From: CBFDBF01 sp050293315 | GTDB lineage: Bacteria; Pseudomonadota; Gammaproteobacteria; Chromatiales; Chromatiaceae | Reading direction: 5' to 3' | NCBI GenBank assembly: GCA_050293315.1 | Contig: JBNKMS010000001.1 | Location: 1 to 64,000, forward strand | Length of the DNA: 64,000 nt | Part shown: in pieces, positions 57,474 to 64,000 of the stretch | How the letters are laid out: each line of letters begins with the position of its first letter | Numbering within the stretch: the first letter of the stretch is position 1 | Position numbers and translations under genes: made by a program | The notes under the pieces: model-generated | The model's database searches: none | What the model was told of the DNA's origin: nothing | Seen by the model: the letters and a program-made list of their open reading frames with translations, nothing else

Positions 57474-58331
57474 ATGTCTTCGATATATGATCTGCATACC
57501 CACTCTACCGCATCAGACGGGACTCTGTCCCCTGTGGAGCTGGTGCGTCATGCCCGGGATATTGGGGTGCAGGTGTTGGCGCTTACCGACCACGATACCA
57601 CGGATGGGATAGACGCTGCGCAGCAGGAGGCTGCGGCCGTCGGAATCACCCTCATTCCAGGGGTTGAGATATCAACCAGCTGGGGTGGCGGCACGATCCA
57701 TCTGCTGGGGTTGGGGATAGATAGGGGGTGTCGGGACCTGCAGCAGGGGCTGGCGGGACTGCGTGAGACCAGAGAGCTGCGAGCAGAGAAGATAGGGCGC
57801 GGGCTGGAGAGGAGTGGAATCAGCGGTGCCTATGCCGGGGCCAAAAGATTTGCTACTGGAGCGCATATAGGCAGGGCCCATTTTGCCCGCCATCTGGTGG
57901 AGGCAGGGCATGCGGAGAGTATGCGCAAGGCGTTCCAAAAACATCTGAAGGTGGGGAGGCCAGGTTATGTCGCTGCCCAATGGGCACCGCTGGAGGATGT
58001 AGTTAACTGGATCCACACTGCTGGAGGGCAGGCGTTGATTGCCCATCCTGCATGTTATAGTTTTACCCGCAGCAAGATGCGGCGTCTGTTAGCTGAATTT
58101 GTGGAGATGGGTGGCGATGGAATGGAGGTAGTTTCGGCTAGCTATAACCGGGATGACATTGCCAATATGGCCCGTCATGCCATAGAGTTTGAGCTGCTGG
58201 CATCTGTCGGATCAGATTACCATGGCCCGGAAAACCAGTGGATCGAGGTGGGAAGACTGCCGCCACTGCCGTCCGGGGTAAAAGCTGTGTGGCAGGGATG
58301 GAGTGGTGATAGATTAAGATTAAGTGCATGA
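57474..58331 (+). CDS. rnm: PHP-domain phosphoesterase (RNase AM / YciV)
   Basis: 285-residue metal-dependent phosphoesterase that processes 3',5'-bisphosphonucleotides and RNA 5' ends in E. coli. Motifs: YDLHTHSTASDG, LTDHDTTDG, IPGVEIS, IAHPACY, and VGSDYHGPE. ATG 57474. It is followed 15 bases later by yciO and then a protease, trpS and scpAB on the same strand. Confidence 0.9.
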   Translation: MSSIYDLHTHSTASDGTLSPVELVRHARDIGVQVLALTDHDTTDGIDAAQQEAAAVGITLIPGVEISTSWGGGTIHLLGLGIDRGCRDLQQGLAGLRETRELRAEKIGRGLERSGISGAYAGAKRFATGAHIGRAHFARHLVEAGHAESMRKAFQKHLKVGRPGYVAAQWAPLEDVVNWIHTAGGQALIAHPACYSFTRSKMRRLLAEFVEMGGDGMEVVSASYNRDDIANMARHAIEFELLASVGSDYHGPENQWIEVGRLPPLPSGVKAVWQGWSGDRLRLSA

Positions 58332-58346
58332 CCAGTAGTTAATACA

Positions 58347-58967
58347 GTGGCCCAATTTTTTGATATCCATCCTGATGACCCACAGCTGCGATTGATCCGC
58401 CAGTCGGTAGAGATTATTCGCAATGGTGGGCTGGTCATCTATCCAACCGATTCGAGTTACGCCCTGGGTTGCCACATCGGTGACAAGGCTGCCATGGATC
58501 GAATACGCCGTATCCGTCGACTGGATGAGAAACACAATTTTACCTTGGTCTGCCGTGATCTGTCTGAGATATCGACCTATATCAAACTGGACAACCAGCA
58601 GTACCGACTGTTGAAGAGCCTGACTCCAGGGCCATACACCTTTATCCTGCAGGCAACCAAGCAGGTGCCACGGCGGCTGCAGAATGCAAAGCGCCGAACC
58701 ATCGGCATCCGTATACCTGACAATCTAATTGTTCAGGCGCTGTTGCAGGAGCTGGGTGAGCCTATAATGAGTTCCACCCTGATTCTGCCGGGTGCCGACC
58801 TGCCGATGACCGATCCCTTGGAGATGCGGGATCTATTGGGCCATGCGGTCGATCTGATTATAGACGGTGGCCCCTGCGGCATGGAGCCGACCAGCGTTAT
58901 TCGGATGGAAGACCCACCCAGGGTCTCTCGCCGGGGGAAGGGAGATATCTCACTGTTTGAGGGGTAG
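58347..58967 (+). CDS. yciO: YciO, Sua5/YrdC-family protein
   Basis: 206 residues with the YrdC/Sua5 fold: IYPTDSSYALGCHIGDKAAMDRI, KHNFTLVCRDLSEIS, SLTPGPYTFILQAT, KRRTIGIRIPDN, and STLILPG. YciO is a TsaC paralogue. Its exact substrate is unsettled, but it has the KRxxGIRIPD motif rather than the TsaC type. Start is GTG 58347. Confidence 0.88.
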   Translation: MAQFFDIHPDDPQLRLIRQSVEIIRNGGLVIYPTDSSYALGCHIGDKAAMDRIRRIRRLDEKHNFTLVCRDLSEISTYIKLDNQQYRLLKSLTPGPYTFILQATKQVPRRLQNAKRRTIGIRIPDNLIVQALLQELGEPIMSSTLILPGADLPMTDPLEMRDLLGHAVDLIIDGGPCGMEPTSVIRMEDPPRVSRRGKGDISLFEG

Positions 58968-59008
58968 TACTATCAACATGCCTGCATCGCTTCGGGTATA
59001 ATCAGCCG

Positions 59009-59692
59009 ATGGAACTGACTCTAATTCAGAAGATTGTGGTGTGGGTCCTGCCCGCGTTGTTTGCCATTACCGTACACGAGGCGGCCCATGGCTGGATGGC
59101 ATCACGGCTGGGGGACAAGACCGCCAAGATGTTGGGGCGGGTCACACTCAACCCTCTAAAGCATATAGATCCCTTTGGGACAGTCGCTCTGCCCCTGCTG
59201 CTGGTCATGTTTAGCAACTTTCTATTTGGCTGGGCCAAGCCGGTGCCGGTAAATTCCAGAAATCTCGGCAATCTGCGCCGGGACATGGCCTTGGTGGCCC
59301 TGGCAGGGCCTGGATCTAACCTCATCATGGCGCTGTTCTGGGCCGTTGTCGCCAAACTAGGGGCACTGCTCGAACCACACTTGGGGAGTATGGTATTGCC
59401 GCTGAAGCTTATGGGCACGGCCGGGATCCTGTTCAATTCTGCCCTTATGGCCCTGAATATCATGCCGATTCCACCACTGGATGGTGGCCGTATATTGAAT
59501 TCATTGCTACCGCCGAAGCAGTCCAGATGGTTTTCCATGCTGGAGCCATACGGACTGTTTATCGTGGTTGGACTACTGTTTACCGGGATATTGTGGGAGC
59601 TTGCTATAGGTCCAATCATGGGATTGACCATAGATATTCTGCCGGCCTCTGATGTGGTCATACAGATGCTTCCAATTCTATTTGCGCATTAG
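59009..59692 (+). CDS. Site-2-type membrane protease (M50 family)
   Basis: 227-residue membrane zinc protease. HEAAHGWMASRLGD holds the HExxH motif and PIPPLDGGRILNSLLP the second motif (NPDG-like DGG). This short version lacks a PDZ domain and is not RseP. Substrates unknown. The trpS start follows by 14 bases. Confidence 0.88.
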   Translation: MELTLIQKIVVWVLPALFAITVHEAAHGWMASRLGDKTAKMLGRVTLNPLKHIDPFGTVALPLLLVMFSNFLFGWAKPVPVNSRNLGNLRRDMALVALAGPGSNLIMALFWAVVAKLGALLEPHLGSMVLPLKLMGTAGILFNSALMALNIMPIPPLDGGRILNSLLPPKQSRWFSMLEPYGLFIVVGLLFTGILWELAIGPIMGLTIDILPASDVVIQMLPILFAH

Positions 59693-59705
59693 CGAGGAGA
59701 ACCCC

Positions 59706-60923
59706 TTGAATCTAGCCTCACCACAGCAGACCCGCGTCCTTTCAGGGATGAGGCCCACTGGTCGTCTTCACCTGGGACACTACCACGGTGTGTTGAAGAA
59801 CTGGGTAGAACTGCAGCATCAGTATGAGTGTTTCTTCTTTGTTGCCGACTGGCACGCCCTCACCACCCACTATGATGATCCATCGATTATTCAAGATAGT
59901 GTGTGGGAGATGGTGATCGACTGGCTGGCATCGGGGGTAAACCATGGTGAGGCCAAGCTGTTTATTCAATCCCTGGTGCCGGAGCATGCCGAGCTGCAGC
60001 TGCTGCTCTCCATGGTCACACCACTGGGGTGGCTGGAGCGGGTGCCAAGCTATAAGGATCAGCAGGAGAGGTTGAAAGAGAGAGACCTTGCCACCTATGG
60101 CTTCCTCGGATATCCACTGCTGCAGGCGGCAGATATCCTGATCTACAAGGCCGGACTGGTGCCGGTGGGTGAGGATCAAGTGGCCCATGTTGAGCTGACC
60201 AGGGAGGTGGCCCGCCGTTTTAACCATATCTATGGGCGTGAGGCCGGTTTTGAGGAACTGGCAGAGCAGGCGGCCAAGAAGATGGGGAAGAAAAACGCCA
60301 AGCTATACCACCGCTATAGGCAGGCCTTCCAGGAGCAGGGAGACCAAGAGGCGCTGGAGGCGGCACATGCCCTGCTGCAGGAGCAGCAGAACATCACGCT
60401 CGGTGACCAGGAGCGGCTGCTTGGATACCTCGATGGTGGTGGCCGGGTCATCCTGCCTGAGCCACAGCCGATGTTGACCAAGGCGTCGAAGATGCCTGGC
60501 CTGGATGGACAGAAGATGTCCAAATCTTACGCCAACGTTATCTCCCTGCGGGATGAGCCGGAGGTGGTAGAGAATCTTCTGCGTACCATGGTCACCGACA
60601 CCAACCGGGTGCGGCGGAGTGATCCTGGCGACCCCGAGAGGTGTCCGGTGTGGGAGTTCCACAAGGTATACTCAGACGACGAGGTCAGGTCCTGGGTGCA
60701 GGAGGGGTGTCGCAGCGCCGGGATCGGCTGTGTCGAGTGCAAGCAGCCGGTCATAGATGCGGTGCTGCTTGAGTTGAAGCCTATTCAAGAGCGCGCCAGG
60801 GAGTTTGAAGAGCAGCCGGAGCTGGTACGCAGTATCATAACCGAGGGTTGTGAAGAGGCTAGAGATGTTGCCCAGCAGACCATGGATGAGGTGCGCCAGG
60901 CGATGTCGCTACACTACCGCTGA
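59706..60923 (+). CDS. trpS: Tryptophanyl-tRNA synthetase
   Basis: Class I synthetase with GMRPTGRLHLGHYHG (HIGH motif), SWIP-equivalent VADWHAL, and KMSKSYANVI. I choose TTG 59706 (LNLASPQQT), six bases after AGGAGA; upstream codons overlap the protease gene. 405 residues; the middle contains an insertion (LYHRYRQAFQEQGDQEALEAAHALL) as in the longer TrpS type of many proteobacteria. Confidence 0.92.
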   Translation: MNLASPQQTRVLSGMRPTGRLHLGHYHGVLKNWVELQHQYECFFFVADWHALTTHYDDPSIIQDSVWEMVIDWLASGVNHGEAKLFIQSLVPEHAELQLLLSMVTPLGWLERVPSYKDQQERLKERDLATYGFLGYPLLQAADILIYKAGLVPVGEDQVAHVELTREVARRFNHIYGREAGFEELAEQAAKKMGKKNAKLYHRYRQAFQEQGDQEALEAAHALLQEQQNITLGDQERLLGYLDGGGRVILPEPQPMLTKASKMPGLDGQKMSKSYANVISLRDEPEVVENLLRTMVTDTNRVRRSDPGDPERCPVWEFHKVYSDDEVRSWVQEGCRSAGIGCVECKQPVIDAVLLELKPIQERAREFEEQPELVRSIITEGCEEARDVAQQTMDEVRQAMSLHYR

Positions 60924-60931
60924 TTTGATTT

Positions 60932-61756
60932 ATGAGTGATTCAGACAACAGATTACCAGAGGTGCAACATCCTGAGCAGGAGGAGATGCCGTTTGCCGTG
61001 GTGCATGGCGAGGCGTGGTCTACCCTGCCGAAGGATCTCTATATCCCGCCCAATGCCCTGGAGGTGTTTCTGGATACCTTTGAGGGCCCTTTGGATCTGC
61101 TGCTCTATCTGATCAAGCGACAGAACCTGGATATCCTGGATATTCCGCTGACCCAGATCACCGCGCAATACATGGAGTATGTGGAGTTGATGAAGGAGCT
61201 GCGCCTGGAGTTGGCGGCAGAGTATCTGGTAATGGCGGCAATGCTGGCGGAGATCAAGTCCCGTATGCTGCTGCCACGCCATCCCGAAAGCGAAGAGGAT
61301 GAGGATGATCCCAGGGCGGAACTGGTACGGCGGCTGCAGGAGTATGAACGCTATAAACAGGCCGCTGCCGACCTGGACGCACTGCCACGTATGGAGCGGG
61401 ACCTGTTGCCAACCAGCATCGAGGTCCCGGACAAGATAGTGGAGCTGCGGCACCCTGATGTCGATATGCGGGAGTTGCTGCTTGCTATGCAGGAGGTGAT
61501 GCGGCGCGCAGAGCTGTTCTCTCGGCACCATGTGCAGATGGAGCCGTTATCGATGCGTGAGCGTATGTCGATAATCCTCGACAGCGTACGCAGCGACTCA
61601 TTTATCCAGTTCTATGACCTTTTTACCCTGGAAGAGGGGAGGATGGGTGTTGTAGTTACCCTTTTGGCAATGTTGGAGTTGCTGAAAGATTCACTTATTG
61701 AGATAGTCCAGGCAGAACCATTCGGGCCTATACATATAAAGGCGGTTGTACACTGA
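60932..61756 (+). CDS. scpA: Segregation and condensation protein A
   Basis: Kleisin of the SMC-ScpAB condensin. FEGPLDLLLYLIKRQNLDILDIPLTQITAQYMEYVELM and EYLVMAAMLAEIKSRMLLP are ScpA signatures; the C-terminal winged helix begins near VVTLLAMLELLKD. 274 residues. The stop overlaps the scpB ATG by one base (TGATG). Confidence 0.93.
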   Translation: MSDSDNRLPEVQHPEQEEMPFAVVHGEAWSTLPKDLYIPPNALEVFLDTFEGPLDLLLYLIKRQNLDILDIPLTQITAQYMEYVELMKELRLELAAEYLVMAAMLAEIKSRMLLPRHPESEEDEDDPRAELVRRLQEYERYKQAAADLDALPRMERDLLPTSIEVPDKIVELRHPDVDMRELLLAMQEVMRRAELFSRHHVQMEPLSMRERMSIILDSVRSDSFIQFYDLFTLEEGRMGVVVTLLAMLELLKDSLIEIVQAEPFGPIHIKAVVH

Positions 61757-62523
61757 TGTCCTCTGACGACAAGATAAAACAGATAATCGAAGCGGCCCTT
61801 CTGGCCGCAGGCAAACCATTGAGTCTGGATGACCTGCTGAATATCTTTTTGCATGATGAGCGGCCCGATCGCAAGGTGTTGCGAGGCGCGATCGAAGAGT
61901 TGCAACAGGAGTATGCGGATAGATCTATCGAACTGGTAGAGGTAGGGAGCGGCTATAGGATCAATGTGCGTTCGGAGTTTGTCCCCTGGATCTCCCGGCT
62001 GTGGGAGGAGCGGCCACCAAGATACTCGCGCGCCCTGCTGGAGACGTTGGCGCTGATCGCATATCGCCAGCCTATCACCCGGGGGGAGATCGAGGATGTG
62101 CGCGGGGTCAGCGTTAGCAGCAATATCATCAAGACCCTGATGGAGCGGGAGTGGGTGCGAGAGGTTGGGCATCGTGATGTGCCGGGCAGGCCGGCGCTCC
62201 TTGCGACCACCAAGGGATTCCTGGACTACTTCGGGATGAAGGGGTTGGGTGAGCTGCCCACCCTGGCTGAGATCAAGGATCTGGACTCTCTGGATGGTGA
62301 GCTTGAGCTGGAGGTCACTGCGGATGCAGATTCCGAGGATGCAGGGGTTGTCCAAGAGTTAGCTGCAGATGAAAGCCAGGAAGAAGGTACTGAGGATTTT
62401 ACCGATACCGATCGGGCAGAGGAGGAGATAGCCGTCGATAGCAGTATGGATGCGGCTGAGACGGAGGCAGAGACAGAGGAAGAAGAGGTAGAGCAGGCAG
62501 ACCTTAGCCAACATGGCGGATAA
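61756..62523 (+). CDS. scpB: Segregation and condensation protein B
   Basis: Winged-helix partner of ScpA: IIEAALLAAGKPLSLDDL, YSRALLETLALIAYRQPITRGEIEDVRGV, and GRPALLATTKGFLDYFGM. The last ~80 residues are an acidic tail rich in Glu and Asp (EEGTEDFTDTDRAEEE, then ETEEEEVEQ) not needed for the fold. 255 residues. Its end overlaps rluB by 11 bases. Confidence 0.92.
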   Translation: MSSDDKIKQIIEAALLAAGKPLSLDDLLNIFLHDERPDRKVLRGAIEELQQEYADRSIELVEVGSGYRINVRSEFVPWISRLWEERPPRYSRALLETLALIAYRQPITRGEIEDVRGVSVSSNIIKTLMEREWVREVGHRDVPGRPALLATTKGFLDYFGMKGLGELPTLAEIKDLDSLDGELELEVTADADSEDAGVVQELAADESQEEGTEDFTDTDRAEEEIAVDSSMDAAETEAETEEEEVEQADLSQHGG

Positions 62524-63379
62524 GGCGACAAAACCTGGCAGTGAAAGGTTACAAAAACTGCTGGCCAATGCAGGTTTCGGTTCACGCCGTGAGATCGAAC
62601 GCTGGATAGAGGCTGGGAGGGTAAGGCTCAATGGAGAGGTCGCCAAGCTGGGGGACAGGGCCAGCCCCGAAGATCAAATCCATATAGATAGACGCCGGGT
62701 ACGGGTCCCCACTTTGGACGCGGTGGAGCGCCGCATCATACTCTACAACAAGCCCGAGGGGGAGCTGGTGACCCGCTCCGACCCTGAGGGGCGTCCCACC
62801 ATATTCAAAAATCTCCCCAAGCTGAAGCGAGGCCGCTGGATCGCTGTAGGCAGGCTGGATATCAATAGCAGTGGTCTGCTGCTGATTACTACCGATGGTG
62901 AACTGGCCAACCGGCTGATGCACCCCTCCCGCGCCATCGAAAGAGAGTATGCGGTGCGGGTCCTGGGTGAGGTCAGCAACACCGATCTACAGCAGTTGGT
63001 AAAGGGGGTCGAACTGGAGGATGGTGCGGCCCGGTTTGAGGATATTGTCGAGTCTGGAGGGGAGGGTGCCAACCGCTGGTTTCATGTGGTCATAGTAGAG
63101 GGACGTAAACGCGAGGTGCGGAGGATGTGGGAGGCGATCGGAGCAAAGGTCAGTCGGCTGAAGAGGGTGCGTTTTGGTCCGGTTATGTTGGATAAGAGGC
63201 TATTGGCAGGGCGGTGGCGTGAATTGGAGCCGAAAGAGTTGGCTCAACTACTGGAGCTGGCTGGCCTGGAGGCAGAGGATGGTCCACAGAGTGGCGGCAA
63301 GAGGGGTAGTAGGAGCGGCCCCAGACACAAACAGCACAGCGGCGGCCACGGTGGCGAAAGAGTCAGACGCAAGAGATGA
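62513..63379 (+). CDS. rluB: 23S rRNA pseudouridine synthase B
   Basis: Family RsuA/RluB enzyme that modifies U2605 of 23S rRNA. N-terminal S4 domain (RLQKLLANAGFGSRREIERWI), catalytic Asp in VGRLDINSSGLLLITTDG, and motif GRKREVRRMW. The C-terminal tail is basic and Gly-rich (SGGKRGSRSGPRHKQH). 288 residues. Linked to scpAB as in many proteobacteria. Confidence 0.93.
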   Translation: MADKATKPGSERLQKLLANAGFGSRREIERWIEAGRVRLNGEVAKLGDRASPEDQIHIDRRRVRVPTLDAVERRIILYNKPEGELVTRSDPEGRPTIFKNLPKLKRGRWIAVGRLDINSSGLLLITTDGELANRLMHPSRAIEREYAVRVLGEVSNTDLQQLVKGVELEDGAARFEDIVESGGEGANRWFHVVIVEGRKREVRRMWEAIGAKVSRLKRVRFGPVMLDKRLLAGRWRELEPKELAQLLELAGLEAEDGPQSGGKRGSRSGPRHKQHSGGHGGERVRRKR

Positions 63380-64000
63380 ACTTCTCCCCTAGCGGTAAGG
63401 AACTGCGGGCAGTGTTTGATCTACTGCTGGGGCGCTATGGGCGACAGGGGTGGTGGCCTGGAGAGAGCCCATTTGAGGTAATGATCGGCGCGATCCTTAC
63501 CCAGAACACCGCGTGGTCCAATGTCGAGCGGGCTATCAATAATCTAAAACAGGCCGGGGCGCTCTCACTACAGGGGTTGCTTGAGCTACCAATGGAGCGG
63601 CTGGCTGAGCTGATACGGCCATCCGGCTACTTCAACGTAAAGGCAGCGCGGCTGCAGAACTTCTGTATCTTCCTCCGGGATAGCGGTGGTGAAGCGGCCC
63701 TGCGAGAGATGGAGAGCGACACTCTGCGTACGCTCCTGCTGGAGGTGAAAGGGGTAGGGCCGGAGACGGCAGACGATATGCTGCTCTATGCCTTTGAGCG
63801 GCCGGTATTTGTGATCGACGCCTATACACGCAGGCTGTTTACCCGTCTCGGTATGGCCAGTGGAGAGGAGGGGTATGAGCAGTTGCGCCATGGGTTTGAG
63901 GCCGTCTTGGGAGAGGATGTTGACCTCTATAACGAGTACCACGCCCTGATAGTGCGCCATGCCAAAGAGGCCTGCAGCACCAAGCCAAACTGCAGCACAT
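63376..64000 (+). CDS. Endonuclease III-family DNA glycosylase, cut by the window end
   Basis: ATG 63376 overlaps the rluB stop by four bases and the frame stays open to the window end (about 208 codons). FEVMIGAILTQNTAWSNVE, the hairpin LLEVKGVGPETADDML, catalytic Asp in FVIDAYTRRLF, and the first Fe-S cysteines (CSTKPNCS) assign it to the HhH-GPD superfamily. The Lys of EndoIII (GVGRKTA) is replaced by Glu (GVGPETA), so it should be a monofunctional glycosylase, similar to MagIII-type enzymes. Substrate unknown. Confidence 0.85.
   Translation, partial: MNFSPSGKELRAVFDLLLGRYGRQGWWPGESPFEVMIGAILTQNTAWSNVERAINNLKQAGALSLQGLLELPMERLAELIRPSGYFNVKAARLQNFCIFLRDSGGEAALREMESDTLRTLLLEVKGVGPETADDMLLYAFERPVFVIDAYTRRLFTRLGMASGEEGYEQLRHGFEAVLGEDVDLYNEYHALIVRHAKEACSTKPNCST

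Noticed and set aside
59026..59661. Minus-strand 211-residue ORF
   Set aside because: Antisense of the M50 protease, whose HExxH and DGG motifs are intact.
60953..62355. Minus-strand ORFs of 192 and 247 residues opposite scpA/scpB
   Set aside because: Antisense of convincing conserved genes; peptide composition (His/Gln/Leu-rich) is typical of shadows.

Overview
The window joins the right end of a plasmid-derived mobile island (about 1-11465) to an ordinary chromosomal backbone (about 11500-64000) of a gammaproteobacterium. Backbone linkages fit that class: gacA/uvrY-uvrC-pgsA with tRNA-Gly/Cys/Leu, ppiB-lpxH divergent from cysS, feoABC, scpAB-rluB. A periplasmic di-heme cytochrome c4 and a large glycogen locus suggest a respiring, carbon-storing bacterium, possibly of the free-living or symbiotic sulfur-oxidiser type. 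I cannot name the species from sequence alone.

Island, 1-11465. It begins with the last 33 codons of an IS256-family transposase. Then come remnants of an IncP (RK2/RP4)-type conjugation system on the minus strand: trbL, an unlisted 49-codon trbK lipoprotein, trbJ, traJ, an oriT that can be aligned with the RK2 oriT, and traK. A replication-like protein and a small excisionase-like protein follow. Reading the other way is a 450-residue protein whose last ~125 residues are the N-terminal domain of the TrbB ATPase, with no ATPase core after it. Next are two tandemly duplicated small genes, an array of eight ~32-bp repeats, a Fic AMP-transferase gene behind a perfect 13-bp dyad, and a tight three-gene operon: PIN-like nuclease, proteasome-type Ntn hydrolase, class III cyclase-like protein. 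The island ends in the 3' part of a tRNA-Lys gene, which is the probable attachment site. The PIN/Ntn/cyclase operon is visibly AT-rich and is my leading candidate for an undescribed system, probably defence or conflict.

Backbone, 11534-26700: tsaB, cytochrome c4, a lipid-modification set (GT83, GT2, LAB_N), ppiA-ppiB-lpxH facing cysS, a beta-CASP nuclease, gacA-like regulator, UDG, uvrC, pgsA, three tRNAs and panD. Between tRNA-Gly and tRNA-Cys lies a cluster of palindromes that may be a MITE.

26700-42050: glycogen metabolism (glgA, pgi, glgB, glgC, a GH57 enzyme, malQ, galU), a ChaN-PDZ lipoprotein, and an operon of a VWA lipoprotein, an ECF sigma factor and a probable membrane anti-sigma partner.

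42050-64000: SLC13 permease, xseB-ispA, Fur-type site with feoABC and folE2, then a six- or seven-gene minus-strand operon (thermostable-hemolysin family acyltransferase-like protein, acyl-AMP ligase, haem-oxygenase-like diiron oxidase, SDR, TPR protein, PmrA/QseB-type two-component pair). A PmrA-box-like site precedes it, so it may make and sense an acyl signal. The end carries SIMPL and YciI proteins, the PHP phosphatase rnm, yciO, a site-2 protease, trpS, scpA, scpB, rluB and a truncated endonuclease III-family gene.
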